The notes under the pieces were generated by a model, which saw only the letters and a list, made by a program, of their open reading frames with translations, ran no database searches and had not been told where the DNA came from. Of a stretch of DNA of 39,225 nucleotides, positions 1 to 8,241 are shown one piece after another; position 1 is the first letter of the stretch, and each line of letters starts with the position of its first letter. The DNA is from Mariprofundaceae bacterium. GTDB taxonomy: Bacteria > Pseudomonadota > Zetaproteobacteria > Mariprofundales > Mariprofundaceae. The position numbers were made by a program, and so were the translations under genes. Location of the stretch: contig JAUZQT010000163.1 in NCBI GenBank assembly GCA_030950825.1, positions 1 through 39,225 of the forward strand, in the 5' to 3' direction.

Positions 1-148
1 AAAAAAATCGTTGCAAACAAAGACCCCGCGCAATCATCACGGCGATTCATGAATAATGCGGATTAAGGGTTGTGGAAGAAATGAATGATTTATAATTTTT
101 CCGAGATTCTAAAAAAGTCGATAGCAGCATTATTATAATGATGATTTG

Positions 149-183
149 AAAGGCATAAAGACGCGTTCTTTATGCCTTTTTCT
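149..183 (+). terminator. Rho-independent terminator of an upstream gene
   Basis: A perfect 12-bp stem (149-160 with 168-179) closes a 7-base loop and is followed by a T-rich run on the + strand. It probably ends a transcript from left of the window. An ATG at 172 lies inside the 3' arm of the stem, which argues against that codon as a start. Confidence 0.75.
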
Positions 184-207
184 TTGGGCGAGGTGATAGG
201 AGCTGAT

Positions 208-1005
208 ATGGAGTGGGATCTACTAATGCTTCTTTACGGCTTGCTTGTCGGTTTGTGCGCTGGGGCAGTTGCAGGCTGCATGGCTGGCTTAGCAGGTGTG
301 GGTGGCGGCTTGGTTTATGTGCCTGTTTTTTATTTGTTAATGCCAGGTTCGGATGCCAGCATGGCTCTAAGTGTATTTTCCAGTATGCTGGCAATTAGTA
401 TCACAACCGCTTTTTCAGCGCGCTCGCATTGGCGCCTAGGGCATGTAGACATTTATTTGTCATTGTATTTATTGCCAGCATTACTGCTAGGAGCAAGCTT
501 TGGTTTGTGGAGTGCGCTGCTTTTACCCGAGCTATGGGTTCTTTTGAGCTTAGCGGCTTTGAATGCGTGGGTGGCTTATGATTACGGGCGTGCTTTGCCA
601 GTAAAATCGCAGCATAAAGGTTTATTTGCATTGCTAGGATTGCCGATTGGCTATGTTTCGGGCGTATTGGGTATTGCTGGCGGAACAATGCTTGTGCCGC
701 TATTTAGGCGATCATTAAGTCTAAGAAATGCTGTGGGTACATCGGCAGTATGCAGTGTAATGATGGTGGGCATGGCAGTGTTACTGAATTTAATCTTTGA
801 GCCAGGCTGGGGCCTACTATTGCAGCAGCAATGGAATTTTATATTGGCAACATGTGTGGGTGTTTTGATAACCATGCCGACGGCAGCCCGAAAAACGGCC
901 AGCTGGCATGATACGTTGGATGAGCGTTATCTTCGTTTTGTTTTAAAAAGCATGTTTTCGTTGATTGCGATATTGTTTTGTTTTATGGCATGGGAAAACG
1001 GATGA
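208..1005 (+). CDS. TauE/SafE family membrane permease
   Basis: Predicted inner-membrane protein of 265 residues with about eight hydrophobic segments. The family's small-residue repeats are visible: GCMAGLAGVGGGLVYVPV near residue 30 and a second GVLGIAGGTMLVPLF repeat in the C-terminal half. Family members export sulfite, sulfoacetate or related anions, and the substrate cannot be read from sequence. I chose the ATG at 208 because AGGAG lies at 198-202, five bases upstream; the longer frame from 172 would start inside a terminator stem. It precedes the ribosomal protein genes but is separated from them by about 107 bp containing a good promoter, so it is probably its own unit. A sulfite-export role would fit the sulfur operon in this window, but that is inference only. 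Confidence 0.85.
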   Translation: MEWDLLMLLYGLLVGLCAGAVAGCMAGLAGVGGGLVYVPVFYLLMPGSDASMALSVFSSMLAISITTAFSARSHWRLGHVDIYLSLYLLPALLLGASFGLWSALLLPELWVLLSLAALNAWVAYDYGRALPVKSQHKGLFALLGLPIGYVSGVLGIAGGTMLVPLFRRSLSLRNAVGTSAVCSVMMVGMAVLLNLIFEPGWGLLLQQQWNFILATCVGVLITMPTAARKTASWHDTLDERYLRFVLKSMFSLIAILFCFMAWENG

Positions 1006-1050
1006 AATGACTGGTTTATGAGTGATTCAAATGATGGCTATTCTTTTTCC

Positions 1051-1079
1051 TTGAAAAACAAACTGTTTGCGGTTAGAAA
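1051..1079 (+). promoter_or_regulatory. Likely sigma70 promoter of rpmE-rplU-rpmA
   Basis: TTGAAA (1051-1056) is spaced 17 bp from TAGAAA (1074-1079). The bases just after the -10 are GC-rich (CGCGCCC), as in growth-rate-controlled ribosomal promoters. The rpmE start is about 27 bases below the expected transcription start. Confidence 0.5.
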
Positions 1080-1112
1080 TCGCGCCCTTTCGGAATTAAC
1101 AGGAGTAGCAAA

Positions 1113-1325
1113 GTGAAAGCTGGCATTCATCCTGAATATGTTGCATCAAATGTAACATGTTCTTGTGGTAACACATTTGAGACACGCTCTACCAATGGCG
1201 ATATCCATGTAGAGGTTTGTTCTTCTTGCCACCCGTTTTATACTGGTAAACAGAAGATTATGGATACAGAAGGTCGCGTAGAGCGCTTCTATAAGAAATA
1301 TGGCAAGCCTGCGAAGGCCGCCTAA
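1113..1325 (+). CDS. rpmE: 50S ribosomal protein L31, zinc-binding type
   Basis: A 70-residue protein of normal length for bacterial L31. Four cysteines at residues 16, 18, 36 and 39 match the zinc-binding (C+) form, which binds near the central protuberance of the large subunit. The start is GTG, with AGGAG at 1101-1105 seven bases upstream; an ATG start would lose the conserved KxGIHPEY beginning. It is followed by rplU after a short gap, so the three L-protein genes look like one transcript. Finding rpmE directly in front of rplU-rpmA is not the commonest order. The C+ form suggests growth where zinc is not normally limiting. Confidence 0.95.
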   Translation: MKAGIHPEYVASNVTCSCGNTFETRSTNGDIHVEVCSSCHPFYTGKQKIMDTEGRVERFYKKYGKPAKAA

Positions 1326-1343
1326 GATATATCGGAGAATATG

Positions 1344-1652
1344 ATGTACGCAGTTATTCGTACCGGTGGCAAGCAATACCGTGTGCAAGAAGGTGATCTT
1401 CTTCGCATTGAAAAGCTTGAAGCCGAAGTAGGCCAAGAAGTCGTTTTTGATGACGTGCTTTTAGTTGGCGAAGGTGATTCTATCAAAATTGGTAGTGACA
1501 TCGCAGAAAACAGTGTTAAAGCTGTTGTGTCTGAGCAGGCGCGTGGTAAGAAGATTGTGATCTTCAAGAAACATCGGCGCAAGAATTATCGCTTAACCAA
1601 GGGTCATCGTCAGTCGTTTACAGCTGTGACGATTGGCGCGATTGGAGTTTAA
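1344..1652 (+). CDS. rplU: 50S ribosomal protein L21
   Basis: A 102-residue L21 beginning MYAVIRTGGKQYRVQ, the canonical N-terminus, and containing the C-terminal KHRRKNYRLTKGHRQ segment that contacts 23S rRNA. Two tandem ATG codons lie at 1341 and 1344. GGAG at 1334-1337 is only three bases from the first but six from the second, and homologues begin at the second, so 1344 is preferred. It sits three bases upstream of rpmA in the nearly universal rplU-rpmA-obgE order. Confidence 0.97.
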   Translation: MYAVIRTGGKQYRVQEGDLLRIEKLEAEVGQEVVFDDVLLVGEGDSIKIGSDIAENSVKAVVSEQARGKKIVIFKKHRRKNYRLTKGHRQSFTAVTIGAIGV

Positions 1653-1655
1653 AAA

Positions 1656-1904
1656 ATGGCACATAAGAAAGCAGGCGGGTCTACCAATAATGGTCGCGAT
1701 TCCAACGCCAAACGCCTTGGCGTGAAAAAATACGGCGGTGAAATTGTTATTTCAGGCAATATCATTGTTCGTCAGCGCGGCACAAAAATTCGTCCAGGTG
1801 ATAATGTTGGTTGCGGTCGTGATTATACATTATTCGCATTAATGGATGGAAAAGTTGAATATTTCAAGCGTGCAGGCCGTACAACGGTTCGTGTTGTAAG
1901 TTAA
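1656..1904 (+). CDS. rpmA: 50S ribosomal protein L27
   Basis: An 82-residue L27 beginning MAHKKAGGSTNNGRDS. Its flexible N-terminal tail reaches the peptidyl-transferase centre. There is no Firmicute-style N-terminal cleavage extension. The ribosome-binding site GGAG at 1644-1647 lies within the end of rplU, eight bases from the ATG, so the two genes are probably co-translated. A strong terminator at 1998-2028 lies between rpmA and obgE. Confidence 0.97.
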   Translation: MAHKKAGGSTNNGRDSNAKRLGVKKYGGEIVISGNIIVRQRGTKIRPGDNVGCGRDYTLFALMDGKVEYFKRAGRTTVRVVS

Positions 1905-1918
1905 AATACTTGTTATTG

Positions 1919-1984
1919 GGTATTAATAATGAGGCAAATGGAGCTTTTCAGCCTATGATAGATATTTAATCATGGGTGAAAAAT
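1919..1984 (-). repeat. Dispersed 68-bp intergenic repeat, copy D
   Basis: Read on the minus strand, this segment matches the family at 4275-4342, 6955-7020 and 11175-11242. The shared blocks are CACCCATGAT, ATATCTATCATAGGCTGAAAAGC, here slightly diverged, and CTCATT. It lies between rpmA and its terminator. The function is unknown. Confidence 0.6.
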
Positions 1985-1997
1985 CTTTATCTGTGTT

Positions 1998-2035
1998 AAG
2001 GAGAGTGCGGAAACGCACTCTCCTTTTGTTTTTGT
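1998..2035 (+). terminator. Terminator after rpmA
   Basis: A 12-bp perfect stem (1998-2009 with 2014-2025) has a GAAA tetraloop and a T-rich tail running to about 2033. It separates the ribosomal protein genes from obgE. Confidence 0.9.
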
Positions 2036-2059
2036 GGTAGATGATTAGAGGATGACAAC

Positions 2060-3133
2060 ATGCGCTTTATTGATGAAGTGAAAATTGATGTTCGCGCAGG
2101 CAATGGTGGCTCGGGTAGCGCATCATTTCGGCGAGAAAAATATATCCCCAAGGGTGGGCCTGATGGTGGCAATGGAGGACGCGGCGGCCATGTGATTCTT
2201 GAGGCCAGTCGCGATAAAAACACTTTGCAGGAGCTTTACCTTCGCAAACATGTATTTGCTGAGCATGGTAAATCTGGAAGTGGACGTAAAATGCATGGTC
2301 GCATGGGTGTTGATGTGACCATGCAAGTACCTGTAGGAACGATTGTCAAAGATGAAGATGGCATATTGCTGTTTGATCTGACGCAAGATGGCCAGCAAGC
2401 CATTTTAGCGCATGGTGGCGAAGGTGGATTGGGCAATGTGAATTTTGTAAGCAGCACAAATCGTGCCCCGCGCTATTCCCAATCTGGCAAAGAAGGTGAA
2501 ACGGGCATGCGCTTTTTGGAATTGAAATCCATGGCGGATGTTGGCTTGGTGGGTTTACCCAATGCTGGAAAATCGACGTTTATTTCGCGCGTATCCAATG
2601 CTCGTCCTAAAATTGCTGCTTATCCTTTCACCACATTGGCACCATCGCTTGGACAAGTATTTATGGGTGATGGTGATGGTTTTGTCGTGGCGGACATTCC
2701 TGGTTTGATTGGTGGTGCACACGAGGGTAAAGGGCTTGGACACCGATTTTTAAAGCATATTGAACGGACACGCGTGTTGTTGCACTTGGTAGATGTTGTT
2801 CACCCTGAGGGTCAAAGTATTACTGATCAGGTGCGTGAGATTGAGCAGGAATTACGCGGTTATGGTGATACTGTCTGGTTGAAAACGCGCTATTTGGTAT
2901 TAAATAAAATGGATTGTATCGCTGAGGAAATGCATGCAGATATTCTTGCCGAAGCGGATGCACTGGGGCTTAAATATTATGCTATTTCTGCCGTCACAGG
3001 CAAGGGTACAAAGCCTCTCTTGTATGATTTGTATGATGCGGTAAAGCTCGCCCAAGCCAATGAAAATGCAGCTCTGGACAACGATGGGGATGCCATGAGT
3101 GAGGCCCGCTATATGTGGGTGAAGAAGGAATAG
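2060..3133 (+). CDS. obgE: GTPase ObgE/CgtA
   Basis: Essential GTPase of late 50S assembly and the stringent response, 357 residues. The glycine-rich Obg domain covers about residues 1-158 (GGxGG runs near 16-43). The G domain follows, with GLPNAGKST at 165-173, DIPG at 212-215 and NKMD at 282-285. The C-terminal tail after about residue 330 is short and acidic. GAGG at 2048-2051 precedes the ATG by eight bases. It follows rpmA after a terminator and runs almost directly into proB (7 bp), so obgE-proB-proA may be one unit. Confidence 0.97.
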   Translation: MRFIDEVKIDVRAGNGGSGSASFRREKYIPKGGPDGGNGGRGGHVILEASRDKNTLQELYLRKHVFAEHGKSGSGRKMHGRMGVDVTMQVPVGTIVKDEDGILLFDLTQDGQQAILAHGGEGGLGNVNFVSSTNRAPRYSQSGKEGETGMRFLELKSMADVGLVGLPNAGKSTFISRVSNARPKIAAYPFTTLAPSLGQVFMGDGDGFVVADIPGLIGGAHEGKGLGHRFLKHIERTRVLLHLVDVVHPEGQSITDQVREIEQELRGYGDTVWLKTRYLVLNKMDCIAEEMHADILAEADALGLKYYAISAVTGKGTKPLLYDLYDAVKLAQANENAALDNDGDAMSEARYMWVKKE

Positions 3134-3140
3134 AAATACT

Positions 3141-4292
3141 GTGATTCAAACCCGTCAAGACCTATCGCATGTGCAGCGAGCAATTGTAAAAATTGGCAGC
3201 TCTTTGTTGACGGATGCAGACACGGGCATTCGCATGCAAATGGTCGAGCACATTGCGGCGCAGATTTGCGCCATGCAGCAGTCTGGCATTCAAGTATGTC
3301 TGGTTTCATCAGGGGCGGTTGCTCTAGGCCGGGTTCACCTAGGCTGGTTGGGTAAGGTGTTATCGGTGCATGAAAAGCAGGCTGCGGCTGCGGTTGGGCA
3401 ATCTTGGTTGATGGAAGCCTACAGGCAGGCCTTTGCACATTATGATGTGCAGGTAGCACAGATGCTGTTGACCAAAGATGACTTGCGCCATCGTAGACGT
3501 TACCTAAATGCTAGTAATACCAGCGAAACATTGTTCTCAGCAGGTGTTATTCCGATTGTGAATGAAAATGATACGGTCGTGGTTGAAGAAATTAAATTTG
3601 GTGACAATGATAATCTTGGTGCGTTGGTTGCGTTGATGGTCAATGCAGATTTACTGGTGATGATGACCGATGTGGATGGCTTGTATGATGCCAACCCCCA
3701 AGAGTATAACGATGCCAAACGCTGTTCGGTGGTTCATGAACTGGATCATGATATTATGGCTATGGCGGGTGATAGTGCTAGCCAGTTTGGTACAGGTGGT
3801 ATGTTGAGTAAGTTGAGTGCAGCTGAAATTGCCACACGTGGTGGCGTGGTGGCGGCGATTGTGAATGGCCATCAACAGCATGTATTGAACGATTTGATGA
3901 CAGGCAAGGATGTTGGAACTTTATTTCTGTGTGGTGAAGATCGCCATAGCCGACATCAACACTGGATCGCCGATGTACTTGATGTTGCAGGGAAGATTTA
4001 TGTTGATGCAGGGGCTGCTGAGGCGATTGCACATAAAGGTGCAAGCTTATTGCCAGTGGGTATGACTGCAGTTGTCGGTGATTTTGATAAGGGAGAGTGT
4101 GTTGAAGTGCTTGCGGATTCGTTGGTGATTGCACGTGGGTTGTGCAATTATAATTCAAAAGATTTGAGCTGCATTCAAGGGCTTCCCAGTAAAAATATTG
4201 AAAAAGCTTTGGGTTATATGGATTTTACGTCGGTGATACATCGCGATAATTTGGTGTTAACGCCAGTGAAACCTTTTCACCTCATGATATGA
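3141..4292 (+). CDS. proB: Glutamate 5-kinase with C-terminal PUA domain
   Basis: First step of proline synthesis: it phosphorylates L-glutamate to gamma-glutamyl phosphate. It is 383 residues long. The amino-acid kinase fold spans about 12-260 (IVKIGSSLLT, VSSGAVALG, IPIVNENDTV, FGDND, FGTGGMLSK). A PUA domain covers about 280-360, giving the long ProB form of most bacteria, which is usually proline-inhibited. The start is GTG, with AAGGA at 3125-3129. The last six codons and stop lie inside the dispersed repeat at 4275-4342, so the repeat supplies the C-terminal residues FHLMI. proA follows after that repeat. Confidence 0.96.
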   Translation: MIQTRQDLSHVQRAIVKIGSSLLTDADTGIRMQMVEHIAAQICAMQQSGIQVCLVSSGAVALGRVHLGWLGKVLSVHEKQAAAAVGQSWLMEAYRQAFAHYDVQVAQMLLTKDDLRHRRRYLNASNTSETLFSAGVIPIVNENDTVVVEEIKFGDNDNLGALVALMVNADLLVMMTDVDGLYDANPQEYNDAKRCSVVHELDHDIMAMAGDSASQFGTGGMLSKLSAAEIATRGGVVAAIVNGHQQHVLNDLMTGKDVGTLFLCGEDRHSRHQHWIADVLDVAGKIYVDAGAAEAIAHKGASLLPVGMTAVVGDFDKGECVEVLADSLVIARGLCNYNSKDLSCIQGLPSKNIEKALGYMDFTSVIHRDNLVLTPVKPFHLMI

Positions 4293-4342
4293 AATATTTA
4301 TCACAGGCTGAAAACTTCATCGGCTCATTTGTCCCATGTTAA
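4275..4342 (+). repeat. Dispersed 68-bp intergenic repeat, copy A (end of proB / leader of proA)
   Basis: This is 68 bases long, the same length as copy B at 11175-11242, and similar along its length. Shared blocks are ATGATATGAAATATTTATCA, GCTGAAAA, CTTCAT, CTCATTT and CCATGTTAA. It contains the proB stop codon and ends five bases before the proA Shine-Dalgarno sequence, so it forms most of the proB-proA junction. Confidence 0.75.
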
Positions 4343-4358
4343 AGATAGGAGGGTGTCC

Positions 4359-5621
4359 ATGAGTGATGCAAAGCAAGTGATTGAGCGGCTGGGAAAAAAA
4401 GCAACAGCCGCTGCGCGTAAGATGCGCATGATTGAAACGCATAACAAAGATGATGCTTTAAGGGCTGCTGCTGTACTATTCCGAGCTGAAATGGATGATA
4501 TATTGGTGGCCAATGCCCTAGATATGAAGGCTGCGGATGAGAACAAGCTTGAAGCATCATTGAAAGATCGTTTGGCTTTGAATGCTGAGCGTGTTGAGGC
4601 CATGGCGCAGGGATTGGAAGAAATTGCCACTTTGCCAGACCCTGTAGGAGCGATTTTAGATTTGGTGTATCGTCCATCGGGTATTCAAGTTGGGCATATG
4701 CGTGTACCACTGGGTGTGATTGGGATTATTTATGAGTCTCGCCCCAATGTGACTGCTGATGCGGCGGCTTTGTGTCTGAAATCAGGCAATGCAGCTATTT
4801 TGCGCGGCGGATCTGAGGCGATTCACTCCAACCGTGCGATAGCCAAAATTTTGAGACAAGCTTTATTGCAAGCAGGCGTGCCAGAAGATGCTGTGCAACT
4901 GATTGATCAGACTGATCGAGCTTTGGTTGGGGCATTGCTGGCAGCAGAGGCATATGTGGATGTGATTATTCCTCGTGGAGGAAAATCCTTGGTGGCGCGT
5001 GTGTCTGCCGATGCAAAAGTGCCTGTCATCAAACATTTGGACGGTATTTGCCATGTCTATATTGATGCAGCAGCTGATGCAGATATGGCTACTAACATTG
5101 CTTTGAATGCCAAAACACATCGTTATGGCGTTTGTAATGCCATGGAAACCTTATTGATTCATCAAGATGCTGCTGCTTTATTGCCACGTATTGTCGGCGA
5201 TTTGTTGGATGAAGGTGTGGAAGTGCGCGGTTGTAAAAAGACACAAGCAGCCTGTGAGTCACTCAATGTACGGACTGCTTCAGATGAAGACTGGGCAACA
5301 GAATATTTGGCGGCGGTTTTATCGATCAGGATAGTGGCATCATTGGATGGAGCGATGGATCATATTGCGCAATACAGCTCAGGGCATACCGAGGCTATTG
5401 TGACCAATAATTATGATGCAGGGCAACGTTTTTTGCGTGAGGTGGATTCTTCTTCGGTGATGTGGAATGCCAGTACACGTTTTGCGGATGGCTTTGAATA
5501 TGGCTTGGGGGCAGAGATTGGTATTTCAACCGATCGCCTGCATGTGCGCGGGCCTGTGGGCTTGGAAGGTTTGACGACACAGAAGTGGATTGTCATGGGT
5601 CATGGTGAGGTACGCAGCTAA
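4359..5621 (+). CDS. proA: Gamma-glutamyl phosphate reductase
   Basis: Second step of proline synthesis: NADPH-dependent reduction of gamma-glutamyl phosphate to glutamate semialdehyde. It is 420 residues long, normal for ProA. Aldehyde-dehydrogenase-fold motifs are visible: GVIGIIYESRPNVT, LKSGNAAILRGG, and the catalytic cysteine in HRYGVCNAMETLL. A longer frame opens at 4329, but AGGAGG at 4347-4352 lies six bases before the ATG at 4359, and homologues start near there. The extra N-terminal codons would come from the dispersed repeat. Clustering with proB fits the pathway. Confidence 0.97.
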   Translation: MSDAKQVIERLGKKATAAARKMRMIETHNKDDALRAAAVLFRAEMDDILVANALDMKAADENKLEASLKDRLALNAERVEAMAQGLEEIATLPDPVGAILDLVYRPSGIQVGHMRVPLGVIGIIYESRPNVTADAAALCLKSGNAAILRGGSEAIHSNRAIAKILRQALLQAGVPEDAVQLIDQTDRALVGALLAAEAYVDVIIPRGGKSLVARVSADAKVPVIKHLDGICHVYIDAAADADMATNIALNAKTHRYGVCNAMETLLIHQDAAALLPRIVGDLLDEGVEVRGCKKTQAACESLNVRTASDEDWATEYLAAVLSIRIVASLDGAMDHIAQYSSGHTEAIVTNNYDAGQRFLREVDSSSVMWNASTRFADGFEYGLGAEIGISTDRLHVRGPVGLEGLTTQKWIVMGHGEVRS

Positions 5622-6136
5622 GGAACTGCTGCACTACAGAAACGGTTTAAAAAACTAGTTTTGCTTTTGTCTCGATACATGCCGATTAAAGCTGTAGCCT
5701 AGTACCTTCGCGTGAGCTGGGATTTTGTTAAAGACATGGGCTCCCTAACCAACCAGAGGCTGTGAATGTGGTTGACCATTTTTATGTGATTAAACTCTGT
5801 CCTACAGGCCATCAAGCGAAAGGCTAGCCTGAATATTCATAAATCGTTGTGATGATTGCGAAGAACCTTTATCTGGAACGATTTTTTTATAGGAGTGCCG
5901 TACCAATGGATACGGTCGACTGGCAAAGAATTCGTTCCAGATAAAGGGGCAAGCAAGGGCACGATAGTATTTGTGAATTATTCAGGCTAGGGGTTACAAG
6001 GTTGATCACTTCAAAACCATTGCATATTTAATCACTGGGAAACTGGATTTTCCAAAGTGAATCATTACTGCTTACCCACTTAGAATTTAAAAGACCAATT
6101 AATTATTTGACAATGGAATAGTTATGATAACAGAGT
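5622..6136. other. Gene-poor stretch between proA and the histidine kinase
   Basis: No convincing gene is visible in these 515 bases. It contains a short A/T palindrome near 5650, the 167-bp palindromic element at 5824-5990 and unremarkable AT-rich DNA up to the convergent kinase gene. A 21-codon frame directly left of the element (5764-5826) runs into it and stops; it could be a relic of something interrupted, but there is too little to name. Confidence 0.6.
5824..5990. repeat. MITE-like 167-bp imperfect palindrome
   Basis: The left end CTAGCCTGAA (5824-5833) is the exact reverse complement of the right end TTCAGGCTAG (5981-5990). The arms pair along most of their length, including a 16-base block CTTTATCTGGAACGA with its complement at about 5932-5946. 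The tip is CCGTA/TACGG around 5898-5914. No open reading frame and no clear target-site duplication are visible. This is the structure of a miniature inverted-repeat element or a foldback RNA. A short palindrome at 27809-27829 matches the two ends joined together. Confidence 0.75.
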
Positions 6137-6883
6137 CTATTTATGTATGGCTCTATGTGGCATAGCGACATAAAAAATAGAACCCATATCCAGTGTTGAT
6201 TCACACCATGTTTGGCCGCCATGGGCATGAACAAAAGCTTTTATGATTGCCAGGCCCATGCCAAGGCGGTTTGCATCCACTGAAAAGAATGGTTGAAATG
6301 CTCTTTCTAAATCATTTTGGTTCATGCCAGCACCGCTATCTCGCACCACCAGAACATCTAGGCCATGGCGTGTTTCTGTATGTACCAAGATGCTTCCGCC
6401 GTGGGGTGTAAAACGCAAAGCATTATCAAGCAACTCCTTGATAATGCGTCCCATAGCCAAAGGATCAGCCCAAAATGTTGATAACTCCCCAACTGATACA
6501 CTGATTTCTGTGCTTTTCATGCGATCTTTTTGACGTGCAAGCTCCCGCTGAACCCACACCGTAAGATCAATATGTTCACACTCCAATTCATCAAACATAC
6601 AATGATAAATTTCGTTGGATCCAGAAATTAAATGATGCATGCGATACATCACTTCTTCCATCATTGCCAGGCTTTCAGGCAATTCTTCACGCACCGCACG
6701 ACACACAGCAACAGGATCCTGGCCGGCATCTTCCAAGCTCATCTGAATATCACTTGTGAGTGCACGCATATTGATCAGAGGGTTGCGTAAGTCATGCGAA
6801 AAAACATACATTAACTGCGCCATATCTTGTTTAGATATGGAAAAAGCATTGCCCTGCTCTTTTTTTTCTTTCGCATTCATCAT
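6137..6883 (-). CDS. Small soluble sensor histidine kinase
   Basis: A 248-residue kinase with a HisKA dimerisation segment (H box FSHDLRNPL, phospho-acceptor His30) and a HATPase_c domain. The N box is ELLDNALRFTP, the G1 box is DSGAGM, and the G2 box is GMGLAIIKAFVHAHGG. There is no membrane segment and almost nothing before the H box, so the signal must come from a partner protein or from the central helical part. No response regulator is adjacent, making it an orphan. GGAGG at 6890-6894 lies six bases before the ATG. The first ATG of a tandem pair is used here. The target pathway cannot be inferred. Confidence 0.88.
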   Translation of the reverse strand: MMNAKEKKEQGNAFSISKQDMAQLMYVFSHDLRNPLINMRALTSDIQMSLEDAGQDPVAVCRAVREELPESLAMMEEVMYRMHHLISGSNEIYHCMFDELECEHIDLTVWVQRELARQKDRMKSTEISVSVGELSTFWADPLAMGRIIKELLDNALRFTPHGGSILVHTETRHGLDVLVVRDSGAGMNQNDLERAFQPFFSVDANRLGMGLAIIKAFVHAHGGQTWCESTLDMGSIFYVAMPHRAIHK

Positions 6884-6901
6884 ATGCCACCTCCATAACT
6901 T

Positions 6902-6935
6902 AGGAACGTGCGTGAAATAACTTGAGCACGTTCCT
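6902..6935. repeat. 10-bp inverted repeat upstream of the histidine kinase
   Basis: AGGAACGTGC and its perfect complement GCACGTTCCT are separated by 14 bases, immediately upstream of the kinase ribosome-binding site. It could be an operator or a leader hairpin; there is no U-run to make it a terminator of the kinase strand. Confidence 0.45.
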
Positions 6936-6954
6936 TACTAACCCTGAAACTTTT

Positions 6955-7020
6955 TTACCCATGATTATGAAGCATCTACATAGCCTGAAAAAGCCCCATC
7001 AGCTCATTTGTGCTGTATTA
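6955..7020 (+). repeat. Dispersed 68-bp intergenic repeat, copy C
   Basis: A diverged copy. Matches to the family include ACCCATGATTATGAA, CATAGCCTGAAAA, CCATCAGCTCATTTG and the terminal TATTAA. It is less like copies A and B than those are to each other. Confidence 0.6.
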
Positions 7021-7230
7021 ATTATTACAAACAAATAAGTGGAGAATATTAAGTGTACTGATATTTTCCGATACCGCATAAATATGCTATACGCAATGAA
7101 ATTTCCCCATTCGAAAAACAATGTCAATAAGCCTCATTCAAGCGATAGTCATTTGCATATCTTAATCTACATAATAACTTATATTGAGCGGATATCATTT
7201 TTGGGAAAAATGATTTAATATTAATGTTAT

Positions 7231-7253
7231 CAGGCTTCGGCATTGATGTTTTT
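7231..7253 (+). repeat. Left flanking inverted repeat of the RAYT gene
   Basis: CAGGCTTCGGCATTGATG on the + strand matches CAGGCTTCGGAATTGATT read on the minus strand from 8265, with about 20 of 23 positions shared over the longer alignment. The two copies bracket the transposase gene. Confidence 0.65.
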
Positions 7254-7277
7254 AATGATAATCAAAACTCTATAGTC

Positions 7278-8219
7278 TCATTTAACTGGAAGCTGGCTCA
7301 GTAATTGATCCAGCAACTTTCTGAGCTGATCATCCTGTAGGGATAGCCTGCGAATGCGACGACTGCCGCCGCTGATCGTGGCTAGATCGCGTTGAAATTT
7401 CTCGGCTACTTTGGTTAGCGTGGCCGCCCCTGTTTCCGTGCAGAGCCAAGCGATGACATTTCGCGCCTCCGACGGCTTGTGGGCTCTGCTTTTGTGCTCA
7501 AGCTCCGATGGTTCCAGCTCGTAATGTTCGGTTACCACGCGCACAATATCATCCAGCGCAGGCGGTTTACTGCGCTCTGTTTTTGCTTTGGCGTATGCCA
7601 TTTCCATGAAATCATCGTCACCGAGCAGGCGTGCATCCTTGTTGCGCTGGTGAAAGATCTTGGCGTGATCCTCTTCCATACCAGCCTGAACAAATTCGTG
7701 ATAGCACTCCCTCGCCCGATCAACACTGTCAGCCAACTGCCCCAGCAGGTAGTCTGTTGTCAGCCAAGGAATATGCACGTCACCAAGGTAGGCATTATGA
7801 CCCGACCAATCATAGTCGGAGGCATCTTTCACCATCTCCGCACGTACAGGGTTGAGGTGAATATATCGAATTAAAGCAAGGAAATAGGTGTTTTGATCAA
7901 TCAGGATCGCTTTGAAGCGCCCCTGGAAGAGATGACCGAGTCGTTTTTGCCGAAAGTTGAACCAGCGCGTATAGCGGAACGACAGATTTTGCATAATGTT
8001 GGAGAGCGGCACATCAGACACCTGAATCGCCAGATGCACATGATTGCTCATCAGGCAAAACGCATGCACTCGAAAGCCAAAACGATAGCTCCCCTCCTGC
8101 AACAAAAGGAGAAAACGGCAGCGATCTTCATCCGAAGCAAACACCTCCATACCGCCGTTGCCGCGCAGCATCACATGATAAATCCCGCCATGAACATGAA
8201 TTCGTTGTTGTCTTGCCAT
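7278..8219 (-). CDS. REP-associated tyrosine transposase (RAYT, Y1_Tnp family)
   Basis: A 313-residue IS200/IS605-like single-strand endonuclease of the domesticated RAYT type. The N-terminal Y1 domain (about 1-150) shows the HUH metal motif in MSNHVHLAIQ (His60, His62) and the candidate nucleophile Tyr119 in LIRYIHLNPVRA. The C-terminal part (about 215-300) resembles a DnaA-type helix-turn-helix (SEARNVIAWL, TLTKVAEKFQRDLATISGG). Base composition looks more GC-rich than neighbours, consistent with transfer. No Shine-Dalgarno is obvious. RAYTs act on REP hairpins in trans; this window carries such arms with a GGGGTCAG core, one directly upstream of this gene. Confidence 0.92.
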   Translation of the reverse strand: MARQQRIHVHGGIYHVMLRGNGGMEVFASDEDRCRFLLLLQEGSYRFGFRVHAFCLMSNHVHLAIQVSDVPLSNIMQNLSFRYTRWFNFRQKRLGHLFQGRFKAILIDQNTYFLALIRYIHLNPVRAEMVKDASDYDWSGHNAYLGDVHIPWLTTDYLLGQLADSVDRARECYHEFVQAGMEEDHAKIFHQRNKDARLLGDDDFMEMAYAKAKTERSKPPALDDIVRVVTEHYELEPSELEHKSRAHKPSEARNVIAWLCTETGAATLTKVAEKFQRDLATISGGSRRIRRLSLQDDQLRKLLDQLLSQLPVK

Positions 8220-8241
8220 GGGCGAACAATAGCACTATCGC

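Larger units (their letters stand above)
6884..7277. other. Intergenic region between histidine kinase and RAYT
   Basis: No gene is seen in 394 bases. It holds a perfect 10-bp inverted repeat (6902-6911 with 6926-6935) just upstream of the kinase, copy C of the dispersed repeat (6955-7020), and the left flanking repeat of the transposase (7231-7253). The rest is AT-rich. Confidence 0.6.

Noticed and set aside
172..207. ATG at 172 as start of the TauE/SafE gene
   Set aside because: It lies inside a terminator stem and has no ribosome site; the ATG at 208 has AGGAG five bases upstream.
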